The notes: generated by a model from the letters alone, not told the origin. A stretch of DNA of 8,335 nucleotides from Actinomycetota bacterium (GCA_003155275.1 PMCC01000124.1:15019-23353), one strand, 5' to 3'. Shown: positions 1 to 7,472, numbered from the stretch's first letter. Made by a program: numbers and translations.

Positions 1-1194
1 GGAGATTTTAAATTTGACCAGTATCCTATAGACGGCAGGGTTACAGAATTTGCCAAACTTGCGAAAGCCGGCCAGGAAGGTGTTCTTGCCCTTTTGGCAG
101 ACAGTACAAATGCAGAGGAAGCAGGTTACACTTTATCTGAAAGAGAAGTTGGCAAAACCCTGTATGAAAAATTCTTGCAGGCAGAGAAAAGAATAATAGT
201 TGCAACATTCGCTTCACATATTCACAGGATTCAGCAGGTTTTTGATGTAGCAAAGAAGCTGGATAAGAAAGTTGCCGCATCAGGCAAGACAATGCTAAAG
301 ACAATAAAAATTGCAACTGAATTGGGATTTTTAACTATCCCTGAAAATACCATGATACCGATAACTAAAATCGATGAGTATCCGATAAAAAAGATTGTGC
401 TGCTGTCAACCGGCACCCAGGGGGAGCCTCTTTCAGCCTTGAGAAAAATGGCACTGAATGAACATCCGAGGGTAAAAATAATGACAGGCGATACTGTGGT
501 TATTTCAGCCTCCCCGATTCCGGGCAATGAAAATGCAGTCTCAAGCACCATAAACATGCTCCTTAAGCAGGGGGCCAATGTAGTTTATGAATCCATTGCA
601 GGAGTCCATGTTTCAGGGCACGCCCAGGGGGAAGAAATAAAACTTATGATAAATCTTGTCAAACCCCAATATTATATCCCTATTCATGGAGAATATAAGC
701 ATAGGATCCAAAATGCAAGGCTTGCCGGCTCAATTGGTATTGCAGAAAACAGGATAATGATTGCGCAAAATGGAGATATCCTGAAGTTAAACGAAAACAT
801 GTGCAGGATAACCGGCAGTATGGATCTGCAGAACATATATATTGACGGCTCCTACAAGGGTAACACTGAAGACGCTGTCTTAAAGGACAGGAAAAACCTC
901 TCAAGAAGCGGAATAATTTTTGTCGCAATACCGGTGTATAAGGGAAATCTCGAAATGGCCGGAGTACCTGAATTTGTTTTTAAGGGTGTGACATTCATGG
1001 AAAATTATGAACGTATACTGGAGGATGCCAGGGAGGTCGTTTCAGAGACCATAAGGAAATGTTTTGAGGGCAATATTTTGAACAACCAGCTCGTCGAAAG
1101 CCAGGTAAACGAGTTAATCGAAAAGCTCATTGTAAAAAAAGGAATGATCAGGCCAATAATTATTTCAAAAATAGTTGAGATGGAAAACAATTAG
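1..1194 (+). CDS. rnj: Ribonuclease J, C-terminal part (5' end outside window)
   Basis: RNase J is a metallo-beta-lactamase/beta-CASP ribonuclease with 5'-3' exonuclease and endonuclease activity in cytoplasmic mRNA decay and rRNA maturation. The frame is open from base 1 and encodes 397 residues to a TAG stop. The family is about 555 residues, so some 160 N-terminal residues, including the HxHxDH zinc motif, are missing. The window opens on the GDFKFDQ segment, whose Asp (window residue 2) should be the bridging metal ligand. Family landmarks follow: DSTNAEEAGYT (34-44), FASHIHRIQQ, STGTQGEP (136-143), SASPIPGNE, HVSGHAQGEE with H207, and PIHGEYKHR with H229. The 22-residue gap between the two His fits the family. 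The tail carries the RNase J C-terminal domain and ends VEMENN. A TTG inside the frame at 94 is not the start, because homology continues upstream of it. Identification is secure; whether it corresponds to a J1 or J2 paralogue cannot be told. Confidence 0.96.
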   Translation, partial: GDFKFDQYPIDGRVTEFAKLAKAGQEGVLALLADSTNAEEAGYTLSEREVGKTLYEKFLQAEKRIIVATFASHIHRIQQVFDVAKKLDKKVAASGKTMLKTIKIATELGFLTIPENTMIPITKIDEYPIKKIVLLSTGTQGEPLSALRKMALNEHPRVKIMTGDTVVISASPIPGNENAVSSTINMLLKQGANVVYESIAGVHVSGHAQGEEIKLMINLVKPQYYIPIHGEYKHRIQNARLAGSIGIAENRIMIAQNGDILKLNENMCRITGSMDLQNIYIDGSYKGNTEDAVLKDRKNLSRSGIIFVAIPVYKGNLEMAGVPEFVFKGVTFMENYERILEDAREVVSETIRKCFEGNILNNQLVESQVNELIEKLIVKKGMIRPIIISKIVEMENN

Positions 1195-1427
1195 CGGCAT
1201 TTAAGGAAAAATATCCAGCGGCATACGTGTATCTTTAAGGTAATTTTGGTAAAATTATATTAATATGAGGTCTCCGGGATAAACGTAAGGTAATAGATGG
1301 CCCGGTAGCTATTGGACATAATGACAGCCGAGTTAAGGAAAATCTTTAAAAAAAGTAATTACACAGTAAAAATCGTAGTAATAAATGTGGTTAAAAAACC
1401 AGACATTTTATACAATTAACAAATAAA
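1195..1427. other. rnj-ftsK spacer, AT-rich, no clear gene
   Basis: This 233-base gap holds no recognisable gene or convincing intrinsic terminator. It has a perfect 7-bp inverted repeat, TAATTTT-GGT-AAAATTA (1241-1257), running into a 10-bp palindrome ATATTAATAT (1257-1266). A CCGGG/CCCGG pair (1274-1278 with 1301-1305) could close a small stem. AGCGGCAT occurs twice 24 bases apart (1193-1200, overlapping the rnj stop, and 1217-1224), and TTAAGGAAAA occurs twice (1201-1210, 1333-1342). A 32-codon frame at 1321-1419 stops 8 bases before ftsK but has no good ribosome binding site. A -10-like TACAAT lies at 1411-1416, without a good -35. Confidence 0.5.
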
Positions 1428-3902
1428 ATGTTTGAAGAGAAAAACAGTAACAACAGTAGAAAAAAAAATTCAGCCGATTTAAAAAGGGGAAAAGATATCA
1501 AAAATATCTCAAATTCAAAAAGAATTGAAACCCCTGTAAAAAGACAATACGTAAGCAGAAGAGTGGAAGTATACGGTATTGTTATAATAATGGTATCGGT
1601 TCTTTTGTGCTTGAGTTTTTTCAGTTTTGGCAAACCGGGAGTTGTAACCGGTTATATAAATAATTTTCTTTCTTACGTCTTTGGCTTTACCAAGTATTTT
1701 TTCACCTTTTTTTTGTTTGTCTGGGGAATCAGTTTTTTTATCAGGAGAATAAAATATCTGCCTTCAAGGTTTGGGTGGGGCCTGGCCCTTTTTTATATTT
1801 CAGCTTCAGGCCTTTTAAGCAATAACTTTAAATATACAGATATTTTCGACCCCCTTGTTGTAAGAAGCAGGGGAGGGATAATCGGCGCAGGAATTTTTTA
1901 CGGCTTATACAGGCTTGTTGGAAAGGCCGGGGCGATTACCATTCTTATAGTTCTTTTTCTGATAGGACTTCTTATTATAACCCGGCTCTCAATTATAGAT
2001 ATTGCAAAAAAGATACGCAGAGGGCGCATGGAGCGCAGGAATCAGCCCGGCGGCCGGGATGTTTTTATTAAGGATAACAGCGCAGGGAAAGTCTTTAATG
2101 CCGCAGATATGATAGGCTCCAAAAATGTCGGCTCATCGGCTTCAGGAAAGACGGCAGGAACATCTAGTTATAATGCTTTAAATAACAAATTCATTCCTGA
2201 CGGCAGGATGCCTGAAATAATCAGCTATGAAGATAGAGGAAAACAGCCAAAGGTATTTGACAGTGAAAAATCAGCGAAATCAGGCAACATGGATGTTTCC
2301 GGTGGCAGCAGTAATGTCAGCAGTGGCGTTGGGGGAAATGCTTTTGAGTCGGAAGCGCCTAGAAGGCAACCATTATCCGCACAGAGAGATACAGGAGCCG
2401 TTAATGGCAAAGATCGCACAAGGCAGTTAAGCATCCCCCTTATCGAAGACACTGAGTCTGATGAAAATTATAAACTTCCACCTTTGAGCCTGCTTAGAAG
2501 GTCTGAAGTACTGTCGCCAAAACTATATAAACAGAATGTTTCCGAAAGTGTCAATACATTAAATCAGCTTTTTTACCATTTTAATCTGCCTGCAAAGATA
2601 ACCTCCGTTACTAGGGGTCCTTCTATCACATTATATGAAGTGACTCTTTCTCAGGGGATAAAAGTGTCAAAGCTTTTAGCCCTTGAAGATGATTTTTGTG
2701 TTGCCCTTGGCACTCCTGACCTGAGATTCTTGACTCCAATACCGGGAAGATCTGCCATTGGAATTGAAGTGCCGAATAAAATCAGGAGCTTAGTGACCCT
2801 TGGCGATATATTTTCAGGCAATGACAAGGAACTTGATGGATTGCTGGCACTGCCTTTGGGGAAAAATTTTTCAGGCGATGTTGTGCATATTGAGATAAAT
2901 AACATGCCGCATCTCCTGATTGCCGGCGCTACTAATTCTGGTAAAAGTGTATGCTTAAATTCAATTATTGTATCACTATTGATGAAGGTAAAACCAAGCC
3001 AGGTAAGGTTTATCATGATAGATCCGAAAATGGTAGAGCTCACCATGTATGATGGAATACCGCATCTTTTAGCTCCGGTTATTGTGGACCCCAAGAAGGC
3101 TGCATCCGTGCTCTCCTGGGCGCTTGAAGAGATGAAAAACAGGCTACAGATTTTGCGGGATTATAACTGTAAAAAACTTGAAGAATTCAACTTTATGGTT
3201 AAAAGGGATTACAATAAAGACGCTGATTTAAAACAACTGCCATACATCCTCATTGTAATTGATGAACTTGCAGATTTGATGATGGTATCAGCGGCAGAGG
3301 TGGAGAATAGTATCTGCCGTATTGCGCAAATGGCTCGGGCAGTCGGAATCCATCTGATAATTTCCACACAAAAACCTGTGGTCAAAATCCTTACAGGGCT
3401 GATCAAGACTAATATTCCTGCAAGGATCGCCTTTAAAGTAACGGATTTTACTGATTCAAGGACAATCCTTGAGCATGGCGGCGCTGAAAAATTAATCGGC
3501 AAAGGAGATATGCTATACCTTTCCCCGCAGGGCGGAAGGCCTGAAAGGCTCCAAGGCGCATTCCTGGCAACCAGGGAGATTAATCTTGTTACAAATTATA
3601 TTAAAAACCAGGGTAAAGCAAACTATAATCCCGAAATTACCGAAAGGTTTGTAAAAAAAGAAGAGAAAAGCCTTGAGGATGATGATCTGCTATATGAGGC
3701 CCTACGGGTGGTTGTGGAGATAGGGCATGCATCCGCTTCACTTCTACAGAGAAAATTAAGGCTTGGCTACTCGAGGGCGGCAAGAATAATAGACCAACTT
3801 CAGGACAAGGGGTTTATCAGCGGCCCTGACGGCAGTAAACCCCGGGAAGTGCAGGTTTCCAAAGAAGAGCTTGAGGATATGCTTGGGGAAAACAACAATT
3901 AA
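1428..3902 (+). CDS. ftsK: FtsK/SpoIIIE family DNA translocase
   Basis: Septum-anchored ATP-driven pump that moves duplex DNA during chromosome segregation. The 824-residue protein has a basic, Asn/Ser/Lys-rich cytoplasmic N-terminus (1-45), four or so membrane segments (about 47-67, 84-104, 114-131, 150-186) and a low-complexity Gly/Ser linker (about 200-345). The motor begins near LPPL at 350. Its alpha/beta part carries TPIPGRSAIGIEVPN, the Walker A is GATNSGKS (500-507), followed by MIDPKMVELTMYDGIPHLLAPV, and the Walker B is ILIVIDELAD with D612/E613. The GGAEKLIGKGDMLYL segment follows. A winged-helix gamma domain (about 751-815, ending DGSKPREVQV) should read the polar sequences that orient translocation. 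Two oddities: the usual TQRPSVDVITG is TQKPVVKILTG (647-657), and Walker A has N503 where Gly is usual. ATG 1428 is the first normal start after an in-frame TAA at 1392, but it lacks a visible Shine-Dalgarno. SpoIIIE and FtsK cannot be separated from sequence alone. Confidence 0.97.
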   Translation: MFEEKNSNNSRKKNSADLKRGKDIKNISNSKRIETPVKRQYVSRRVEVYGIVIIMVSVLLCLSFFSFGKPGVVTGYINNFLSYVFGFTKYFFTFFLFVWGISFFIRRIKYLPSRFGWGLALFYISASGLLSNNFKYTDIFDPLVVRSRGGIIGAGIFYGLYRLVGKAGAITILIVLFLIGLLIITRLSIIDIAKKIRRGRMERRNQPGGRDVFIKDNSAGKVFNAADMIGSKNVGSSASGKTAGTSSYNALNNKFIPDGRMPEIISYEDRGKQPKVFDSEKSAKSGNMDVSGGSSNVSSGVGGNAFESEAPRRQPLSAQRDTGAVNGKDRTRQLSIPLIEDTESDENYKLPPLSLLRRSEVLSPKLYKQNVSESVNTLNQLFYHFNLPAKITSVTRGPSITLYEVTLSQGIKVSKLLALEDDFCVALGTPDLRFLTPIPGRSAIGIEVPNKIRSLVTLGDIFSGNDKELDGLLALPLGKNFSGDVVHIEINNMPHLLIAGATNSGKSVCLNSIIVSLLMKVKPSQVRFIMIDPKMVELTMYDGIPHLLAPVIVDPKKAASVLSWALEEMKNRLQILRDYNCKKLEEFNFMVKRDYNKDADLKQLPYILIVIDELADLMMVSAAEVENSICRIAQMARAVGIHLIISTQKPVVKILTGLIKTNIPARIAFKVTDFTDSRTILEHGGAEKLIGKGDMLYLSPQGGRPERLQGAFLATREINLVTNYIKNQGKANYNPEITERFVKKEEKSLEDDDLLYEALRVVVEIGHASASLLQRKLRLGYSRAARIIDQLQDKGFISGPDGSKPREVQVSKEELEDMLGENNN

Positions 3903-4122
3903 GCAGCAATGCAGCGACTAAAAAACCCTGCGGCAAAAACAATTTATGCAGGCAGCCAAGGAGGCTTATCGGCTGCATTGTTTCAACCATTGTGGGTCTG
4001 CAGCGGTTTAAGCCTGGCAGCAAAATAACCCGGTAGAGACTTAAACCCGTCTGCGAAATGGCAGGGCGGTTGCTGGTTCCGGAATAATTATTACTAATGA
4101 AAACAAAAAAGGGTGAAATAAA
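3903..4122 (+). other. ftsK-cinA spacer with candidate structured RNA
   Basis: This 220-base gap is richer in G+C than its surroundings up to about 4082, then turns AT-rich. It is full of complementary segments. AGCAATGCAGC (3905-3915) can pair with GCTGCATTGTT (3972-3982, one G-U), enclosing CCTGC/GCAGG (3927-3931 with 3948-3952) and AGCC/GGCT (3954-3957 with 3963-3966), in effect a three-way junction. A second domain pairs GCAG-C-GGTTTAAG (4000-4012) with CTTAAACC-C-G-T-CTGC (4040-4054), with two single-base bulges. It matches no riboswitch I recognise. The same DNA also holds a 39-codon frame (ATG 3909 to TAA 4028) without a good ribosome binding site. No poly-T terminator is seen. The annotation as RNA is inference from hand-found pairings. 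Confidence 0.35.
4112..4116 (+). promoter_or_regulatory. Ribosome binding site deciding the cinA GTG start
   Basis: GGTGA, matching the anti-Shine-Dalgarno complement, lies 6 bases before GTG 4123. It supports the GTG as the true start even though an ATG-type start is absent there. Confidence 0.7.
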
Positions 4123-5445
4123 GTGAAATTTTCAATTTTAAGCATCGGCACTGAGTTAAATCTTGGGCTCATTCTTAATACCAATTCAAAATATATAGCA
4201 GAGACGCTCACAGAGTTGGGTCTTGAAAACAACTACATGCTGACCGTAAGAGACGATTTAAGGGATATTTCCAATTCATTAAAAATATGCGTTGAAAACA
4301 GCGATATAGTCATTATAAGCGGCGGACTTGGGCCCACAGACGATGATATAACGAGGGAAGCTGTTGCTGATTTCTTAAATAAAAAACTTATAAGGCTCAA
4401 AGAACTTGACAGGACGAGCCTTAAGTTTTTAAAATTCATTAAAAACGATGAAATCATACAGAATCTTAAGAAACAGTCTTGTATTCCTGAAACTTCCATC
4501 CCCATAAAACCAAGAGTAGGCAGTGCTTCAGGTTTTATTATCAACAGAAATGAAAAGCTTATTTTTTCCATTCCGGGTGTTCCGAGGGAAATGAAAGATA
4601 TGTTTGACCATGATGTCATTTCATACATAAAAAAATATTTGAAGGCCAGGGGATACGGCAAAGCGCAAAACATAGCAGGCCAGTTTGGCGCCTCCATAAA
4701 TACCTTTACAAAAAAATCAGTCCTGCTTTCAACAGATATAAGTGAAAGCCAGATGGAATTCTCTATCCGCGATATTAAGCCTTTTGCTAAGGAGCTGAAT
4801 GTTGAAATAGGGGTAACGGCAAATCCCGGGCTTATAAAAATAATGCTTATCGCAAGGTCAGCAATGGCTAAAATCTGTGAAAAAAACCTGAAGGTTATCG
4901 AGAAAATGATAAGGGAAGTAATCGGAGAACATATATACTGGAAAGGCGATGGAGCAATAGGAGACAGTATCGGGCAGGCTATTAAAGACAGCGGGCGAAA
5001 TATTACGCTTGCCACGGCCGAATCCATTACGGGGGGCCTTATATCAAGCCTGATTACCGACACTCCGGGAAGCTCCGAATATTTTAAAGGTTCAATAGTG
5101 TCCTACAGTATTTTTTCAAAAAGTGTGATACTTGGCGTGGACGAAGGGATGATAAAAAAAGAAGGGGCTGTAAGCCAAAAAGTATGCCTGGAAATGGCAA
5201 AAAAGGCAAAAACAATCTTTAGTTCTGATTTTTCCATAAGCGCAACAGGGATCGCAGGGCCGACTTCCCCAGAGGAAGGCAAGATAATAGGCATGGTTTT
5301 TACAGCAATAGCAGGTCCAGATAATTATTCTGCAGTATACGAAAAGCAGTTTATCGGCACAAGGGCTGACATTAAATTCAGGACGGCGCAGTTTATTCTA
5401 AACAGGTTAAGGCTGGCAATATTGAATGAAAATAAAAAGCCTTAA
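4123..5445 (+). CDS. cinA: CinA family protein, nicotinamide-nucleotide amidohydrolase
   Basis: CinA proteins join an N-terminal MoaB/MogA-like domain (ADP-ribose pyrophosphatase in studied members) to a C-terminal PncC domain that deamidates NMN to NaMN in pyridine nucleotide recycling; some are co-induced with competence. The protein is 440 residues, near family length. The N-terminal domain shows SIGTELNLGLILNTNSKYIAETL (7-29), SGGLGPTDDDITREAV (66-81) and IFSIPGVPREMKDMF (147-161). A middle, KH-like region (about 180-270) is more divergent. The PncC domain runs from about 280: LATAESITGG (297-305, S301 conserved, Ile where Cys is common), PGSSEYFKGSIVSYSIFSK with the family Tyr (328) and Lys (333), EGAVSQ, and SATGIAGP (373-380). 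The glycine-rich stretch usual after TGIAGP is TSPEEGK here. The start is GTG with a good ribosome binding site. It stands alone between two spacers of about 200 bases. Family assignment is firm; the activity of each domain is inferred. Confidence 0.95.
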   Translation: MKFSILSIGTELNLGLILNTNSKYIAETLTELGLENNYMLTVRDDLRDISNSLKICVENSDIVIISGGLGPTDDDITREAVADFLNKKLIRLKELDRTSLKFLKFIKNDEIIQNLKKQSCIPETSIPIKPRVGSASGFIINRNEKLIFSIPGVPREMKDMFDHDVISYIKKYLKARGYGKAQNIAGQFGASINTFTKKSVLLSTDISESQMEFSIRDIKPFAKELNVEIGVTANPGLIKIMLIARSAMAKICEKNLKVIEKMIREVIGEHIYWKGDGAIGDSIGQAIKDSGRNITLATAESITGGLISSLITDTPGSSEYFKGSIVSYSIFSKSVILGVDEGMIKKEGAVSQKVCLEMAKKAKTIFSSDFSISATGIAGPTSPEEGKIIGMVFTAIAGPDNYSAVYEKQFIGTRADIKFRTAQFILNRLRLAILNENKKP

Positions 5446-5475
5446 GCAACAGTTATCCCGCATCAATTTTTTTGG

Positions 5476-5603
5476 TTGTTAATAAAAAGCCATTTATAAA
5501 TACAACTCGGCAATTAAAAAGTCAGTGACAGATAGAATTTAGCAACTGAAAATCTTGTGACCGGTATGATTCGGCAATTAAAAATCAGGTGATAAATAAA
5601 AAA
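5476..5603. repeat. Degenerate 32-bp tandem repeat, four units
   Basis: Four consecutive 32-base units start at 5476, 5508, 5540 and 5572 with no gaps. Unit 2 and unit 4 share a perfect 13-base head, CGGCAATTAAAAA. Hand-counted identities: units 1/2 20 of 32, 2/3 20 of 32, 2/4 23 of 32, 3/4 18 of 32. A rough consensus is GGCAAttaAAAA, then variable bases, then GTGAcagaTAgaatt. The start of a fifth, poorer unit may be visible at 5444 (AAGCAACAG, overlapping the cinA stop). There are no spacers and no dyad symmetry, so it is not a CRISPR array. It fills most of the cinA-thpR gap. The period of 32 (three helical turns) is not a multiple of three, which argues against a decayed coding repeat. Confidence 0.7.
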
Positions 5604-5626
5604 ATCAAGTCGCTGGTGGTGGTTTT

Positions 5627-6223
5627 GTGGGTAATGACAAAAAAACCGGTTATGTTGAATTAAAAAGGTTATTTATTGCAATTACCCTGCCGGCAGATTT
5701 TAGGTTTTTGTTGTTTGAAACAATTAAAGATCTGGCAAGACAGGATTTGGCAATAAGTCCGGTGGCCCCTGAATGCATCCATTTAACACTTAAGTTTTTA
5801 GGCAGCACAGATATTTTAATGCTCAGGGAAATAATGGCTGCAATTATTGATACCGCAGAAGCTTTTGGCAGTTTCAGCTTTACTCCAGGCCCTATAATTG
5901 GGTCATTTCCTGGCATCATCTCAACGGCCCGTATTTTATTTGCTCCTGTTGAAGATAATGTGGAACAAATTACAAATGTTTTCAAGGCGCTTGAAAACAA
6001 TCTTGCAAAAATACAAATAAAAAAGGATGAAAGAAAGTTTATTCCCCATATTACTATTGCAAGAATAAGGGGTAAATTAAATACCGGTACTGCTGACTTG
6101 ATAAAAAAAACATCCTTGGGTTATAAAGGCAGTATCATCTGCAGTAAAATCACTCTTTTTGAAAGCAGGTTAAAGCCAACCGGAGCAGACTATATTATTC
6201 TAGAGGAATTTGCTTTAAAATGA
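5627..6223 (+). CDS. thpR: RNA 2',3'-cyclic phosphodiesterase (2H family)
   Basis: ThpR/LigT proteins of the 2H phosphoesterase superfamily open 2',3'-cyclic phosphates on RNA ends to 2'-phosphates and can join tRNA half-molecules in vitro; they are cytoplasmic. The 198-residue product is near family length. Both catalytic HxTx motifs are present, HLTL (52-55, in IHLTLKFLGS) and HITI (141-144, in FIPHITIARIRG). The family N-terminus RLFIAITLPADF starts at residue 14, and the C-terminal SRLKPTGADYIILEEF matches the usual strand pair. The GTG at 5627 is the first start codon after an in-frame TAA at 5597, so the protein has about a dozen extra leading residues. A G-rich GGTGGTGG lies just upstream and may act as ribosome binding site. 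It sits between cinA and recA, as in many Terrabacteria. The family is certain; the physiological RNA substrate is not known. Confidence 0.95.
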   Translation: MGNDKKTGYVELKRLFIAITLPADFRFLLFETIKDLARQDLAISPVAPECIHLTLKFLGSTDILMLREIMAAIIDTAEAFGSFSFTPGPIIGSFPGIISTARILFAPVEDNVEQITNVFKALENNLAKIQIKKDERKFIPHITIARIRGKLNTGTADLIKKTSLGYKGSIICSKITLFESRLKPTGADYIILEEFALK

Positions 6224-6285
6224 TTCGTAGTAGTTTTTAGGTAAAAAAAAATTTGCAGGCTTATAAAAAAGATGTTAATATAGGC

Positions 6286-6295
6286 TTATGCATAA
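6286..6295. promoter_or_regulatory. Palindrome TTATGCATAA upstream of recA, possible operator
   Basis: This perfect 10-bp palindrome lies where the -35 region of the recA promoter should be, 11 bases before the TATAAT box. Its placement would suit a repressor of recA, but it matches neither the Bacillus (GAAC-N4-GTTC) nor the E. coli (CTG-N10-CAG) LexA box. In AT-rich DNA a 10-bp palindrome can arise by chance. AGGCTTAT occurs at 6282-6289, overlapping it, and again at 6257-6264. Confidence 0.25.
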
Positions 6296-6306
6296 ATATA
6301 CAAATA

Positions 6307-6312
6307 TATAAT
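6307..6312 (+). promoter_or_regulatory. recA promoter -10 box
   Basis: A perfect TATAAT sits 17 bases before the chosen recA start, which would give a very short leader that still holds the ribosome binding site. No good -35 is found at 16-18 base spacing (GCTTAT at 6284-6289), so the promoter may need an activator, or the match may reflect AT-rich background. Confidence 0.45.
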
Positions 6313-6319
6313 CCTTTAT

Positions 6320-6324
6320 GGAGG
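6320..6324 (+). promoter_or_regulatory. Ribosome binding site deciding the recA start
   Basis: GGAGG with 5 bases before ATG 6330 is the strongest Shine-Dalgarno in the window. It overlaps the in-frame ATG at 6318, which itself has no upstream site, so the start at 6330 is preferred. Confidence 0.85.
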
Positions 6325-6329
6325 AAATA

Positions 6330-7472
6330 ATGGATAGAGAAGAAAGAGACAGGATAATAGACAATACTTTGCTGCAAATAGAGAGACATTATGGCAAAGG
6401 CGCCATAATGAAGCTTGGGGCATACGACCCATCTCAGGACATGGCCTATATTTCAACCGGTTCGATTGAACTCGACATGGCCTTAGGTATTGGAGGCATA
6501 CCAAAAGGAAGGGTCACAGAGATATTTGGTCCGGAGGCATCAGGCAAAACAACCCTTGCCCTCCATATTATTGCCAATTCCCAGAAAGAAGGCGGAACTG
6601 TTGCATTTATTGACGCTGAACATGCTCTTGACCCCATATATGCAAGGGCGCTTGGGGTAAATACAGAGGAACTTTTACTTTCACAGCCGGATAACGGAGA
6701 ACAGGCTCTTGAGATTTGCGAGATATTACTAAAAAGCGGGGCGCTTGATGTAATAGTCATTGATTCGGTTGCTGCGCTTGTGCCAAAAGCGGAGCTTGAA
6801 GGGGAAATGGAAGATGTCCATGTCGGTCTGCAGGCGAGACTTATGTCAAAAGCCTTAAGGAAAATAACAGGTGTTGTAAATAAGACCAAGACTGCAGTTA
6901 TTTTTATAAATCAGCTTCGGGAAAAAATTGGAGTGATGTTTGGGAATCCGGAAGTTACGCCCGGGGGAAGAGCCTTAAAATATTATTCTTCTGTCAGGCT
7001 TGATATCAGGAGGATTGACAATATAAAAGAGGGGACTGATATTGTCGGTTCCCGTACAAGAGTAAGGGTTGTAAAAAATAAGGTTGCCCCGCCTTTTAAA
7101 AGCGCTGAATTCGATATTATGTACGGCAAAGGAATATCCAGGGAAGGCAGCATACTGGATATGGGAGCAGAGCTTGGCATTCTTGTAAAAAGTGGCTCCT
7201 GGTATTCTTATAATGATGAGAGAATTGGGCAGGGAAGGGAAAACGCCAAAGTCTTTTTAATGCAGAACTTGGATGTTTTAAATAAAGTTGAAAAAGAAAT
7301 AAAAATAAAATCAGGATTAAAACAAAACGATAAAAAAGAAACTTCAGAGAAAGCGCCTGTAATTGATAAAGATATTATTACAAAGGAACTAAGTAAAAAA
7401 GAGGCGGCAAAGAAGGAAAAGCCCTCCTCAAAGAGGGTGGTTGAGGATATTTCGGGCGAAATCGAAATCTAA
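6330..7472 (+). CDS. recA: Recombinase RecA
   Basis: RecA forms ATP-dependent filaments on single-stranded DNA for homologous recombination and triggers LexA self-cleavage in the SOS response. From ATG 6330 the product is 380 residues; an in-frame ATG at 6318 would add four residues but lacks a ribosome binding site. Walker A GPEASGKT is at 67-74, [10 protein letters not shown] near 94-103, Walker [11 protein letters not shown] with D145, and the DNA-binding L2 region with [15 protein letters not shown] then TPGG near 194-213. [23 protein letters not shown] and the C-terminal domain with GQGRENAK complete a full-length core. Positions where many bacteria have GDSHVG read EDVHVG. The last 50 or so residues are an extended Lys/Glu-rich tail with slightly more basic than acidic residues, unlike the strongly acidic tail of E. 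coli RecA. No recX follows. Identification is certain. Confidence 0.98.
   Translation: MDREERDRIIDNTLLQIERHYGKGAIMKLGAYDPSQDMAYISTGSIELDMALGIGGIPKGRVTEIFGPEASGKTTLALHIIANSQKEGGTVAFIDAEHALDPIYARALGVNTEELLLSQPDNGEQALEICEILLKSGALDVIVIDSVAALVPKAELEGEMEDVHVGLQARLMSKALRKITGVVNKTKTAVIFINQLREKIGVMFGNPEVTPGGRALKYYSSVRLDIRRIDNIKEGTDIVGSRTRVRVVKNKVAPPFKSAEFDIMYGKGISREGSILDMGAELGILVKSGSWYSYNDERIGQGRENAKVFLMQNLDVLNKVEKEIKIKSGLKQNDKKETSEKAPVIDKDIITKELSKKEAAKKEKPSSKRVVEDISGEIEI

Noticed and set aside
3903..4122. Known riboswitch (c-di-GMP, TPP, purine, molybdenum cofactor) or tRNA/tmRNA
   Set aside because: Fragments such as CCCGGTAG and GGTTCCGG recall known motifs, but the conserved cores of those families are not present.
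4233..5063. Long open frame (276 codons) on the minus strand inside cinA
   Set aside because: It is antisense to a full-length CinA with all family motifs, and its translation shows no recognisable domain. Other minus-strand frames inside rnj, ftsK, thpR and recA were rejected for the same reason.
5467..5473. Run of seven T after cinA as an intrinsic terminator
   Set aside because: No stable GC-containing hairpin precedes it.
5476..5603. CRISPR array
   Set aside because: The 32-base units are directly adjacent and degenerate, with no unique spacers between them and no cas genes nearby.
6318..6329. Upstream ATG as recA start
   Set aside because: It overlaps the GGAGG that serves ATG 6330 and has no ribosome binding site of its own.
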